From assembly GCA_002633005.1 (NCBI GenBank), contig NMRA01000428.1, positions 297,774 through 327,581 on the forward strand: a DNA stretch of 29,808 nucleotides, written 5' to 3'. Below the pieces are notes generated by a model. That model saw nothing but the letters and a program-made list of their open reading frames with translations, did no database searches and had not been told where the DNA came from. The translations under genes were made by a program, and so were the position numbers. The DNA is from Phoronis australis (taxonomy: Eukaryota > Phoronida > Phoronidae). Position 1 is the first letter of the stretch, and each line of letters begins with the position of its first letter. Below are positions 9,572 to 20,520 of this stretch, piece by piece.

Positions 9572-10670
9572 TGATCGTGTTTCGTCATGTTTTTTCACAA
9601 ATTCACCGTATTATCTCCAAACAATAACTTTTTAACACGAAACACGCCATTTCTGCTGGTTCTTACTACATTTTATTCTAAACGATTTTAGCTGATTTTT
9701 CTAACGTGCATAACCCCTTCTTCTGTCCGCGAACACATGATGTGATAGTGATGGTTAATGGGCACGTTCTCTTCATACCATGATTGCTATGCTGTGCTAG
9801 GATTGGGAAAATTTACGCAAGTCAACGAAAGAGACATCGCACAAACAATGTCGTTCATACGAAGCTTCGTGACCATACATGTACATGTACATCCTTCAGT
9901 AGACAGATAAAACGACGACTATAGTGACCTGAATCAAAATGAAACGCCACAAATAAACACCACACATTTAGATTGATTTCGAATGTTTGTCATCAAATTT
10001 CTATAACGTTTCACAAGTTCTCGTTTCATTTCCAGGTGTGACTTGAGGAAACAACCTCTTGTTTATTCTGTACGTGCTCTTTTTAAATGTACTATTTCCG
10101 CTTCAGTTCACTTAAGAGCTTAATGGCACGGGTTTTTAAGCAAATCAGTCAAAACTCAAGCCCAGACAAAGTTCATTCAACACAACTCACAATTATTTTT
10201 TAACTTAACGCAATTTAAAATGCCATTCTTAATTTAATAATCACTTTTGTGTTGCACCGCCACATGAAATACCCGCCGTACTGAGTACGCACTCAACTGC
10301 AGATACCAGCCGTAGTGAGTACACACTCAACTGCCGCCGTTTGTAATGAATTATCCGCGGAAACCTGCATATTTTTTAAAATATACATTAAATTTTGAAA
10401 ATCAACAGTGGAATAAAGACAAACACAAAATTACTAAAAATCAAGAAATGTTTATATTTTCGTAATATCTTTCGACTGACGAAACTCATGCAAGGGAAAG
10501 AGAATCTTTAAATTAATGGCGATTTCAACAGTTAGTACAACAAAGCCATCACTACCTCAGGGGTTACCTAAGGGTTCATCCTAAGCATATCCGCGATCTC
10601 AGTAAAGCCCAGTGACACTCGCTATTTTAGACTTGCGGCGAAGTCGGAAGTGAGGTGAACTCAGATGCCA
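9572..10670. other. No gene seen
   Basis: AT-rich. A palindromic TACATGTACATGTA run lies near 9877-9890. Two diverged copies of GCCGTA(C/G)TGAGTAC..ACTCAACTGC lie within 10270-10336. Nothing supports coding. Confidence 0.5.
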
Positions 10671-10755
10671 TTGGATAACTAAGCTGACTATTCGGCTGCG
10701 CTAGTGTTCGACNTTGGATAACTAAGCTGACTATTCGGCTGCGCTAGTGTTCGAC
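10671..10755. repeat. Identical 42-bp direct repeat around a single N: probable unmerged assembly joint
   Basis: Positions 10671-10712 and 10714-10755 appear identical, separated by one N at 10713. Two contigs ending in the same sequence and joined with a placeholder base would give exactly this, so the repeat is probably not real. Confidence 0.85.
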
Positions 10756-13360
10756 AGGGACTACATTTAACTACTACAACACAGAATGTCTAAAATAAGC
10801 ATATCTCAGCTCTATGGATCGTGACATTCAACCAATACCTCAAAGCACATACCTCACAAAAACGGAGCGTAATTAAAAGGATACTAAATCATGTTTTGGC
10901 GATTTTATATAAAAGTACCATCACCTCTAACTGTATTACTAGAACTTTCTTAGAAAGGCATTGTTGAGCTAAAATGACCTCATTGTGCTGAAAATATACC
11001 AGATTCGGTGGCTGGAGGCGTGCTGCCTTTCCTCACAGTTATCCATTAACTCGCCCCCGATGCGTTAGTAACGCCTTATGGATTTTTCAAAGAAATGTTG
11101 AACCTGGCTCGTACTTTGGCGATTGGTGATAAGGCAGTATTTTGTTTGACAAATTAAAGAGTCAAGTGGGCATTAATATCCGTAAACATTCAAAACCATG
11201 GTTTACTATCCTTTTAAAAAATACCAAGAACATTTTCATGGTTCTTATTCAACAAGGACATAATGTGAATAATAAGTCCAGAACGAACCATACCTACAAC
11301 ACAGATTAAGAGTCCAGTGCTCAGCAGTTGTCCAAAATAGCAGTAAAATCTCGCCAAGTTTGGACCAGAGACGGCAGGCAAGTGGAATTTTATTTTCTCA
11401 TTGTTTTTCATAAAAGACATACAACATCATGTTTACTTTAGCATGAAGCTGTGTACTATGCTATACATGTACATATAGGTACACATACCACCAGAATAGA
11501 TATAATATTATGAATAATTGTGGACATTCAAAACAATGTTAAGAGACATTGGAAAACAAAAATGGCAATTTTGTCAATTCGGCTTCATGAGATTTTACGG
11601 TGACAGCATAAATAAACCGGAAGACACTGAGGTAAACATTTAGCAGAGGTGGGCAGCTTAGTCACACCTCACTGTAATGTTCAACATCTCAGCAATAGGG
11701 AGGCACTGTTATATCATTACTTAACAAAAGACAAGACCTTAGCCAGGCATTTTCAACCAATGCTTGTCCTGGGAACAGTTATAAATTGTACTTTTCTGCA
11801 TGCCAATACACACTGCATGTGCCAAGCAAAGGCTGAATTCGACACTGAGATTATGGTGTATTCTTGGTTGATAAAGTTCACAACATTCTCGAACTATGCA
11901 TAAGCCAGAATCAGAATTTCAGGGAGTAATCTACAAGACCTCGGAAGCACTTCCAAGGCACCATTACTCTTTCTCATCTAGATTAGAACACGATATCCAT
12001 TCTCTGAGAAGCGGTATTAAATCCATGCTTTCTGTAGAAAGAAACAGTTTCATTCAGACAAGGTACTATTCTGAAATCGGTATCAAATTGGTTCTTTAAT
12101 ACTGAGGTGACTGCAAACCTTGGTGAGCCCAAACAGTTGGTTACAGCTTGAGAAGCCTCGTGAAATTTCATGTCACGTGACCAGATATATTATGAGCTCT
12201 GTCAGAAGAAATATCCAAAAAACGTGAATTCTTGCCGAGACCAGAGATAACTTCTAAACTGAAAAAGGAACAAATTTAGACCAATTCTACAACAGTACGC
12301 GTGCTAAATCAAAACTTGTCTTTTTGACAGAAAGTGCATGTCAAATGCCGCTTAAATTCACAGCCACTCTCTGAAGTTGATTATTGCTACAAGCTCTAAA
12401 CTCACCTTCCTTCACAACAACCAACTTCTGATTCAGACGATTTATACTCTCAAAACTTGTTATCAAATTGTTCCCATCTCTTATTGGAGGCGTAGATTTC
12501 AAGGCATCGCAAGAGTTGCATATTCCTTATAACAGGTTCTACAAGTTGACTTGTCTAGTATCATTTTATGTGCAGGAGAACTGTCAGTGCTTTGTAAGAA
12601 CAAAAGTAACTTTTACATTGTAATAAACAAGTCAAGGCCAATTTTACAGCAGTAAGTGGTTTAAATCACATGTTGTCTCCCTGGATGGTGCACGGATTTA
12701 TACCTGTGCTCACAAATGTGTAAAGGTAAACAGTGACCTGAGCTATGACAATCATACTATAACCAACATAGTCACTGGAAAACAACTTTGGGGAAAAATA
12801 TTCATCATTTATCAGGTGACTTAAAGAAGTTGAGAAATTAAATAATTAAATTATCAATCACCCAGGCAAAGGACAAACCAAAGTTTTAACTACTCATTAT
12901 AGAAACACCAGTCTGAAGTTTGAGACCGGCAAAAGACAGTCATTTGGACAGAGCTATACAATATCTGTTTTAAAAAATCTGCATTAATGGTAATTACTGG
13001 CAGAGTGAACTGCAACGAAGAGAAAAAAGTACCAGTCAGAATTCTTTTTACATGTCACCACCAGCATCAATTCCCAAAAACGACTGTCGTGATAGAATTC
13101 GTCTAAAAAGGAAAAAGTAAATGTCGATCTTTTTTGTGTAGATCAAGACAATTACATATCTTGGTGATTTCCTTTTTAAAATATTGTTTTTCCTTTTAAA
13201 TAGCAATTTCAAACCATCCAAGCCATTCATTTATCAACTACAGAAAAATAACACATGCAAGACAAACATTAATTCCTGGTTACATGACTGTTGCCATAGC
13301 CTTACTTAACAAGAGTTTTATAGCAATCACTTTACCTTCAACAGGTACATATTTTTGCTA
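10756..13360. other. No gene recognised
   Basis: Several 60-85-codon frames exist on both strands without family features. The minus-strand frame at 11214-11420 has a hydrophobic stretch (FGQLLSTGLLICVVGMV) followed by a possible donor. It was not accepted because no neighbouring exon could be matched. TACATGTA words occur near 11463. A TCACGTGAC E-box lies near 12173. Confidence 0.4.
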
Positions 13361-13380
13361 CAAAAAGCAAATTATGAATT

Positions 13381-13386
13381 TTTATT
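13381..13386 (-). terminator. Candidate AATAAA polyadenylation signal for PLPP6
   Basis: TTTATT on the plus strand reads AATAAA on the minus strand, about 380 bp downstream of the PLPP6 stop codon. That gives a plausible 3' UTR length. The cleavage site cannot be read. Confidence 0.45.
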
Positions 13387-13763
13387 GAATTAAGAAAAAA
13401 AGTGTGTCTGGGATTTTCAAATTGAGCTCATCAAACAGCAAGACTTTCAAGATTACAGAATTAATTATCTCTACTCAAAACAATCATGTCTGCAACATTA
13501 TTGTGATGATGGTTTACGAAAATAAACAGCCACATGACTACAAATGTTTTGACATTACTTTTGTACACATCGTAACTTTTTGTTGTCATCAAAACATTTG
13601 ATCAATTCAAAATATGTTAATGTTTGATCTTGACCAAGACAGGCAACTACCATAAACATAAAAGTTGAAAAAGTGGTGTGGTTGAGTATTTTGAGTGAAC
13701 AGACCACATTACCACGGTGACTGAGACAGGTGACTACCCAATGTACACAGCAAGAGACAGGTG

Positions 13764-14174
13764 TCATATATCTCCCTTTAGCGGTTTCAGTAACCATAAG
13801 CATGACTCTTGTGACAGCCAATAGTATGGCATTAATGCATGATAGTGTAAGTAACCAATGGCAACACCGATGACAACGTCTGTTACATGGTGACGGCCGA
13901 GCATAACCCTTGACAGAGCCACTGCATACGCCCATGTGACAATAAACGTGCAGGTGAGAGGGCTCATATTGGTCTGCTGCGTGAGGAACTCTGCCACAAA
14001 GAGCGCCCTCGTCGCATGCCCCGAGGGGAAGGAGTAATTGTCCACTGACACTGTGAAGTACATGTCGTCTTGGTTCTTGTGTGGCCGTTGACGTCTGGCA
14101 GTGGTCTTTAAAAAGCCAACGATAAGCAGATCCACCAACAGCGCTGAAAAGGAGAACATCTTGTAGAGGCAGGG
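13764..14174 (-). CDS. PLPP6: PLPP6-like phospholipid phosphatase, terminal exon
   Basis: This exon carries the full catalytic core of a type-2 phosphatidic acid phosphatase (PAP2). All three motifs are intact: KTTARRQRP (K-x6-RP), SFPSGHAT (PSGH) and SRVMLGRHHVTD (SR-x5-H-x3-D), which bind phosphate and supply the catalytic histidines. Predicted helices lie between them (ALLVDLLIVGFL, FIVTWAYAVAL, VVIGVAIGYL). The order, spacing and wording match PLPP6/PPAPDC2, which removes phosphates from polyisoprenoid diphosphates such as presqualene diphosphate at the ER and nuclear envelope. The likely acceptor is a pyrimidine tract followed by TTCCAAG, so coding starts with PCLYKMF. The ATG at 14189 lies before that AG and is probably intronic. 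The first exon is found about 5.3 kb upstream at the edge of the N gap. C-terminal length fits the family. Confidence 0.9.
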   Translation of the reverse strand, partial: PCLYKMFSFSALLVDLLIVGFLKTTARRQRPHKNQDDMYFTVSVDNYSFPSGHATRALFVAEFLTQQTNMSPLTCTFIVTWAYAVALSRVMLGRHHVTDVVIGVAIGYLHYHALMPYYWLSQESCLWLLKPLKGDI

Positions 14175-16410
14175 CTTGGAATGACCCATGACAAAAAGAG
14201 GAAATTTTTACGGCTCTAAATACACATTTCAATCTAAACCATACCTCAACAGATCGAAAGTAAACATTAGTAACACAAGATGCCCTGTTACTGTGTAGTG
14301 TTGGCAAAACGCACTCATCTTAAGCAGAACCTGATATCTATTTCAGCAACAACAATGAAGGCAGTTAGATGCAACAAAAGACATTTTTTAAAATTAAAAT
14401 AATAAAGATGATAAAAAATTTGCAGTGTGAGCGGCAGGAGTTTACATTCTTGATTTGCTGCAGGGAGACTTATAAAATTATTTTTAATTCTTATAATTAT
14501 GATACAAAATTTCAAAAAGATTGAAAATTGATCCATAGATTACCTAGAAAGCCTGAATATACATACACATTTAATTCCACCAAACAATTCCACCAACACA
14601 AATGGAAAAAAGTCAAGACGAAAACCTGTTAGCATGAAAAAATGAAAGTCAAAAATAGCATACTTTAAACAACAGAATGCATCAATCACAACCCTAAGTT
14701 GGCCACAAACTTTTCAGTTTCAAACAGTAATTACAGATTCGAAGTTAATTGTTCACAAGCCACGCTGGTGTAGAGGAAACTGTGACAAAAAATATCTACC
14801 AGGACACTGAAAATAGGCTGGCAGAATTTGTAAACAATGGCTTATACCAATCAGATCATTCAGAATCTGTCACGTGATCACTTCTCTCGAACTGCAAAAC
14901 TCGAGTCACAAAATAGAACATGAAAAATGTCAAAATAAATTGAAATACATAAAAGGCAATTTAAAACACATTTGCAGTTAACGACAATAGCACTTTGTAT
15001 CCGGTTTCGGCGGCACATAGAAAATCGCACTCTCAGGCGGTCAGGCCTAGCACTAACAGCCAACGGCAACGGGCGTGCATGGGAGATCAAACAAAAGAAT
15101 TTCATACATCACTCACATCCCACAATTCCAATCCAACGAATAACCGGTTACGGTTGAATTTCCTTTCAGGAAGCTTTGTTTCTAGTGTTTCATCATTTTC
15201 AGTCAGCCCTCCGACTCCAAATTAGTCCAATTCCAAAGCAACTCGGCCACGCACTACGTGATCATTCCTATCTCAAAGTTTACAGAGCACAAACGTTGGT
15301 TTGTGAAGACATTGACCGTTTCTTTTATCCACTTTTCTCACGAAATACTCAGTCTACTCCACGCTCCACGCATTTTTTACCACAGAATCACACTATTTTT
15401 CACTGCGATTTTATACCAAATGCAGACGCCATTGATGAACCACGCTAACCCAAGCACAGGCACTGTTATCTGTTCCTCGATTGCCACTGACGTCACTCAC
15501 TACTAAGAAAACATGTTTCTTAAATATTCTTACGAGTCCTCGGCAACTTCGAGTGCCTGTAATCCGCAATTACAATTTTCGTTCCTACGAAACATAAAGA
15601 GCAATTTCCGCTTTTCGAGTCATCAGCAACGCCGCGGTGAGAAACCAATTTACCACGATAATTTTATGGCAAATCCGATTTTTATGTGATAATATAACAA
15701 AAATACGTGGATCGAATAAAAGAAAAAAGCGGAAATCCACGATTCCGCGGACAATTCCAAGCCTTGTAGAGGATAATATAGCCAGTCATTAGTGCTGTCC
15801 AGGCAATGAGTTGTCCTACAACAAGGTATTCCTAGAACGAGTTATTTCTAGGTGTCATAGTAAAGTGGATGCAATTTCCAAGTTCGATCAATTAGTTTCA
15901 CCCGTGACAACTTAATCCACCTCTCAAGATACGGTTACTTGTTCTAGACTAACTTGTTCCAGTGCAAATCTGCTGACAAAGCCAAAGTGGTGATTCCTAA
16001 CTGTGTGATTGCACAGTAACATAAATGTGGGTGTCTTCAGAATTCTTTTTGCGCCATACAACACAAGACAAAAATTAGAAACAAGGTTATTCATAGTGTC
16101 TGGTGGAGATAAGGTAAAGAACTTCACTTAGTCAACGATTGGGTATTAGCTCTTTCTGACATTGCTTTGTCAAGTGTTGGGTTGTTTATTGCCATTTTTG
16201 TCCCGGAAGTAGTGCAGTGTCATATATAGGAGGAAGTTGAAGTCCCTGGTACTTTTTTTCTTATAAAAAGGAAACATGCTTTAGCCAAGGTCTAATATAC
16301 AGCATGGTCCCTCAGAGTTTCTCATTCACTTCCTTGCACACATTCACAAGAAAGACCGAGCTCAGAGGAATAGGAGCCATCTTTGTGCAATGCTTGAATG
16401 TCAGCCAGTG

Positions 16411-16485
16411 AAGCCAGGATTTGACACCAGGTGTCTCACGTGGCAGTCCGGAGCTCTAACCACTGAGCCACACTGTCTTCACCGT
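16411..16485 (-). mobile_element. tRNA-derived SINE head
   Basis: On the minus strand the sequence has a pol III A box TGGCTCAGTGG (16460-16470), a perfect D-stem GCTC..GAGC, and a B box GGTGTCAAATCC (16417-16428) at tRNA-like spacing. No pairing acceptor stem or good T-stem is present, so it is not a working tRNA gene. The limits of the whole SINE are not visible. Confidence 0.6.
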
Positions 16486-17295
16486 CATGATTCAATATCT
16501 CATCTTAACCTCTAAACGCACATTCAAACTCAAGCAGTATGTAGTCTGTATTCTAATCAACAGAGCAAGAAACTGTGACTGAACATCATAAGGTGTTGAT
16601 CAGGCTCCGCCACTGATAAGATCCTAACTAAAGATGAAAACTAGTATTTTAGAAAGGTTTAAGAGACCATCTTTATTAAAACCAAAAAGGCTACCCAGAA
16701 TTGTTGTCAGGGACTTGAACGTCATCCTTCATACAACTTTGCACTACTTCTGGGCCAAAAATGTCGGGAAACAATGCTCCACTACTTGACAAAGGACTGT
16801 TGAGTGCAGTTCAAAACACCCAAAACAGCTTGCACACATTCTCTGGGTAAATGAATTACTTTAGACGAGACAAATATAATCAGACAAAATGCCATTTCCA
16901 TTGTGTGGGCCAATTCAGTAAACAGTATAACTGTCTAGTGATAACACTTGCAGTGGCAAAATTCCAATTTTAAAAGGCTGGCTTAGCCACCATACTAACT
17001 TTTCCTTCGTTCTTAATCATGATGATACCGGTATTCTACCTTGACAATGTATAAAACTGGTTTTTCTCCAGTCATCAATACGTGAAATTCGGTTCATTTT
17101 GTCTGAATACTTTTGGTGTGTTCTGAATTTGTCGCAAGGTTTCGGGTCTGTAGTTGGCAGAGAGGGGACAAGATGCGATAGCAGGTACCCATCTGGCACT
17201 TGAAAAATGGAGGTGCAAATTCGCGAGATTGACATTTGCCATATTTCCCCAAATATATGTATCTTGACAGAGCATGAAAACACAGATCATAGACA

Positions 17296-17614
17296 TTTTA
17301 AAGTCTAGTATGCAGGACACCTGTTAGCCAAATCACGTGACCTAATGAACATAAGTCTGAAAAGATTTCTGCATTGACCAGGACTTGAACACAGGACCTT
17401 CTGCTTTCCGGGTAGACATTCTAATTCACTGAGCCATCGGAACCACTGGTTGAGCAAAGGAATTTAATCAGACTTAAGCAGTGGGAGTTTCCTCAAAAAC
17501 TCCAGAATGTAGATGTTTGCAGGAAACACTTTTTGGTCTGGTCTGGTTTTCTGACTTATGTTCATTAGGTCACGTGATGTGGCCAACAGGTGGTGTGCAG
17601 ACCAAACTTAAAAA
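17296..17614. repeat. Long inverted repeat (foldback or two opposed SINE tails)
   Basis: The left arm 17311-17364 and right arm 17547-17599 are inverted copies. They share 25 or more identical bases through TCACGTGACCTAATGAACAT and the following AAGTC, with scattered differences outside. Weaker similarity extends to about 17296 and 17614. A tRNA-like SINE head lies inside (17371-17445) next to the left arm. Either this is a foldback/MITE element, or the left arm is the body of a minus-strand SINE and the right arm is the body of a second copy lying the other way. Each arm contains a palindromic CACGTG E-box. Confidence 0.75.
17371..17445 (-). mobile_element. tRNA-derived SINE head inside the inverted repeat
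   Basis: The minus strand shows A box TGGCTCAGTGA (17426-17436) and B box GTGTTCAAGTCC (17381-17392) at tRNA-like spacing. No acceptor stem pairs, so it is a SINE head and not a tRNA gene. Its downstream (minus-strand) body coincides with the left arm of the inverted repeat. Confidence 0.6.
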
Positions 17615-18500
17615 CGTTTGCGATTCCTCCCACACCCCAATAATTTACCCTCAAGATTAGAATCATTTATAAGGTGCATATGCCTTTGGTTCAGAAGACC
17701 CTGTTTATACAGCAATGCCTTTCCTTTGTTTATGTACAATATCAATATGAATTAGTTAAACTGACAAGTGCACGAATGACCACACAGTACTGAGATAAGA
17801 AGATCGCTAATGGGATTCCTGGGTCCACAGCCTAACACCACTGCATGTGCCACAGTTAGTACAATTTCAGAAAAAATCACACATGGCTTGACATTGCTCT
17901 GCTCTGCTCTGTTGTGAACTGTGAAACTCACACGTATGTGACCTCTGATCTTTCGAGTTTGTTAGGTCTGCCTAATTGGTTGTGAGCCCCTTTTGTGGCC
18001 AATTGGTCTATTATTTTGGCCAATCAGTGCCTGCTGGTGATATTCTTGTTGTCAGCTGAGCCTGCTTGTTCAGCTTATTTGGTTTTGGTCGCGATGCCAA
18101 TAGGGTGTGACCAAGAGTTTGGAGACAGTTTGCGTTTTCCAGTAATTTTGGTAAATACTTGAGAACTCTGAAAGAGTTCCTGACAAGTTTGAGTTTCAGT
18201 AAAAAAAATTATGGAACTTTTAGTGTCTTAATAATATTAAGAAATTGTGAGTCCAGCTTGGACCGTGACTGTCAAGTTACGTGTGTTGGAGCTACGAAGA
18301 CGTGGCTGAACTGAAGTGGATTCGACCTAGTCAACCACGAGTATGGAGAACCCTCTGACAAAGCAGAGCACAGTGAGTACTCTTGCCCTGTAATGCTGAC
18401 TCAGGGAGTTCATCACACTAATATTTTGGTGCCCCAATGCCAGGAGTCTTACCTAGTTGACCAAAGAGCAAGGACTCTCTTTTTATCACTCCCCCACGGG

Positions 18501-18570
18501 CGATTGCTCTTAGATCGATTGGTTAAGACTCCTTTCATTGAAGGAAGAGATACTGGGTTCAAAACTAGCA
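18501..18570 (+). mobile_element. tRNA-derived SINE head
   Basis: The A box-like TAGATCGATTGG (18511-18522) and B box GGTTCAAAACT (18556-18566) lie on the plus strand at tRNA-like spacing. Acceptor-stem pairing is absent. It differs in wording from the two minus-strand heads, so it may come from another tRNA or family. Confidence 0.5.
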
Positions 18571-18724
18571 CTAGGTGACTTTTCACTTAAGCTCTGAGAA
18601 GTGTGTAAGGCGATGCTAAAGCTGAGGGGAAAGAAGCCCGTGGCTATATATGCCTAAAAGGGAATTTTGATGGATTTTTAAACACTTGCCATATTGGAAT
18701 AGGACGAATATGCCCCCCCCCCCA

Positions 18725-19487
18725 NNNNNNNNNNNNNNNNNNNNNNNNNNNNNNNNNNNNNNNNNNNNNNNNNNNNNNNNNNNNNNNNNNNNNNNNNNNN
18801 NNNNNNNNNNNNNNNNNNNNNNNNNNNNNNNNNNNNNNNNNNNNNNNNNNNNNNNNNNNNNNNNNNNNNNNNNNNNNNNNNNNNNNNNNNNNNNNNNNNN
18901 NNNNNNNNNNNNNNNNNNNNNNNNNNNNNNNNNNNNNNNNNNNNNNNNNNNNNNNNNNNNNNNNNNNNNNNNNNNNNNNNNNNNNNNNNNNNNNNNNNNN
19001 NNNNNNNNNNNNNNNNNNNNNNNNNNNNNNNNNNNNNNNNNNNNNNNNNNNNNNNNNNNNNNNNNNNNNNNNNNNNNNNNNNNNNNNNNNNNNNNNNNNN
19101 NNNNNNNNNNNNNNNNNNNNNNNNNNNNNNNNNNNNNNNNNNNNNNNNNNNNNNNNNNNNNNNNNNNNNNNNNNNNNNNNNNNNNNNNNNNNNNNNNNNN
19201 NNNNNNNNNNNNNNNNNNNNNNNNNNNNNNNNNNNNNNNNNNNNNNNNNNNNNNNNNNNNNNNNNNNNNNNNNNNNNNNNNNNNNNNNNNNNNNNNNNNN
19301 NNNNNNNNNNNNNNNNNNNNNNNNNNNNNNNNNNNNNNNNNNNNNNNNNNNNNNNNNNNNNNNNNNNNNNNNNNNNNNNNNNNNNNNNNNNNNNNNNNNN
19401 NNNNNNNNNNNNNNNNNNNNNNNNNNNNNNNNNNNNNNNNNNNNNNNNNNNNNNNNNNNNNNNNNNNNNNNNNNNNNNNNNNNNNNN
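18725..19487. other. Assembly gap of 763 N
   Basis: Unsequenced bases. The left edge is an 11-base C homopolymer. The right edge cuts PLPP6 exon 1 within or just after the GIPWIF codons, so the exon's last codons and its donor site must lie inside the gap. Confidence 0.95.
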
Positions 19488-19743
19488 CGAAAATCCAAGG
19501 TATTCCGTGACATGAGATCTCAAGAGCTTTCATCACTGGCCTGAATAGTTTTAGTTTGCTTCCATCATCTGCACACACGCTCAAAGTGGAAGTCAACTGC
19601 TGGTCGAATTGAACAACCCAGCTGAGGGGAGAGAACGTTTGACTTCCTCGCATTTCATCCATTTTTTCATCCGTCGTGTTATTCAAGCTTTTCGGACTCC
19701 CGGATCGCTCATCACCTTTGTTAATATGCCGTAGGGTAGTCAT
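19488..19743 (-). CDS. PLPP6: PLPP6-like phosphatase, first exon (3' end lost in gap)
   Basis: The exon gives 85 residues from the first in-frame ATG at 19743. The frame is open further upstream but has no ATG there. The N-terminal 45 residues are polar and poorly conserved, as expected for the cytosolic tail of PLPP6. The end reads FRPVMKALEISCHGIPWIF, matching the conserved stretch before the first membrane helix in vertebrate PLPP6 (L-K-LEIS-HGIPW). The following 15 or so residues of the family should lie in the gap, then splice to the exon ending at 13764. The two exons are on the same strand in the correct order with no competing gene between them, so I treat them as one gene spanning about 6 kb. 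The start context is weak (C at -3). Confidence 0.85.
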
Positions 19744-19806
19744 TCGTGAGCTGCAATTCTGGTCAACAACAGGCAAGAAATTACAATTAGTCTTTGCAAA
19801 AAACAC

Positions 19807-19818
19807 AACCGGAAGTTT
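19807..19818 (-). promoter_or_regulatory. PLPP6: ETS-type ACTTCCGGTT motif at the PLPP6 5' end
   Basis: On the minus strand this reads AACTTCCGGTTG, containing the ACTTCCGG core bound by GABP/ETS factors near many animal transcription starts. It lies about 65-75 bp upstream of the PLPP6 ATG. Alternatively, the CTTGCAG at about 19830 is a 3' splice site and the real promoter is further upstream. Confidence 0.35.
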
Positions 19819-20174
19819 GTGTCCGGCCTGCAAGTTCTATATTCATTCAGCCGAACAACAAATTAGAATTCCACAAAAAAATTTTTTGAGACATTTTCGG
19901 GATTTAAATGTCCTAATATCATATCAATTTTAGTGTGTTTTATATTTCCAAATACCCATATTTGGCATAGGTAGAAATTATTCGAAAGTATTTGGTCTAA
20001 AACGTGAACAGGGAACCACCGTACTGGCAGTCTGCTGCACAGACCCTCGAGACTGGCCACAAGCAATCCGTAATGCTCATNTTACTTTTGAAATCACCTT
20101 TGAAAATACGTTAAAATGCGCTAAAACAGTTGTCCCTTCCTGGTTATCTCTTCCTGGTTATAGCTATTTTTAAT

Positions 20175-20520
20175 CGTACTGCCATCGACGCAGTGCTGGG
20201 CCGTCGGTGGCCAGCCTGAGGCGGCGCACCGTGTACTGAGGCGCATCCCAAACCACCCGTTTGTCGGCATGGCGTAGCGCGTACGCACCGTAAGTTACGT
20301 TCAGTGCCGGCTCAAGGTGAGTACGGTGGGCCTTTGGGCGCCTATACTTACCTTTAATTTTACCACTACAGTACAGCACTGCATCGGAGCTGTTGGTCCG
20401 TGAGTGTTGTAGCCCAGTACGCCTTGCGTTGCCCCGGCATTGTGCGCCGTTTTCTCAGTCAAGTCTCGATCGCTCGGAATTCCGAGAGGGGCCGCCGGGG
20501 GNGGGGCCATGCCCCCCCTC
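20175..20520. other. GC-rich block with good splice-donor sequences on both strands
   Basis: Markedly GC-richer than its surroundings and rich in CpG. It contains CAAG|GTGAGT on the plus strand (GT at 20317) and AAAG|GTAAGTAT on the minus strand (GT at 20351). It could be a 5' untranslated exon/promoter of PLPP6 on the minus strand, or an inserted repeat. Neither is shown. Confidence 0.35.

Larger units (their letters stand above)
14175..18724 (-). other. PLPP6: PLPP6 intron (sequenced part)
   Basis: No coding exon is seen. It contains a CRE-type TGACGTCA at 15488-15495, tRNA-derived SINE heads (about 16411-16485, 17371-17445, 18501-18570) and the inverted-repeat structure at 17296-17614. 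Also present are a short (GCTCT) microsatellite near 17895 and several CCAAT boxes at 17970-18030. The right end is an 11-base C run (18713-18723) abutting the N gap. Confidence 0.7.

Noticed and set aside
11214-11420. Possible membrane-protein exon on the minus strand
   Set aside because: Hydrophobic stretch and a possible donor, but no acceptor, homology or neighbouring exon could be matched.
13555-14307. 250-codon minus-strand open frame over the PLPP6 exon
   Set aside because: It is an alternative frame of the PLPP6 exon; the PAP2 motifs are all in the other frame.
14972-15506. Cluster of overlapping short frames on both strands within the PLPP6 intron
   Set aside because: They overlap each other in several frames and show no motif or splice context; typical chance frames.
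18616-19513. Long open frames through the N gap on both strands
   Set aside because: They are open only because N bases give no stops. Only 19488-19743 on the minus strand is real coding sequence.
20344-20355. ATACTTACCT resembling the 5' end of U1 snRNA
   Set aside because: No U1 stem-loops follow. The string is simply the complement of a consensus splice donor on the minus strand.
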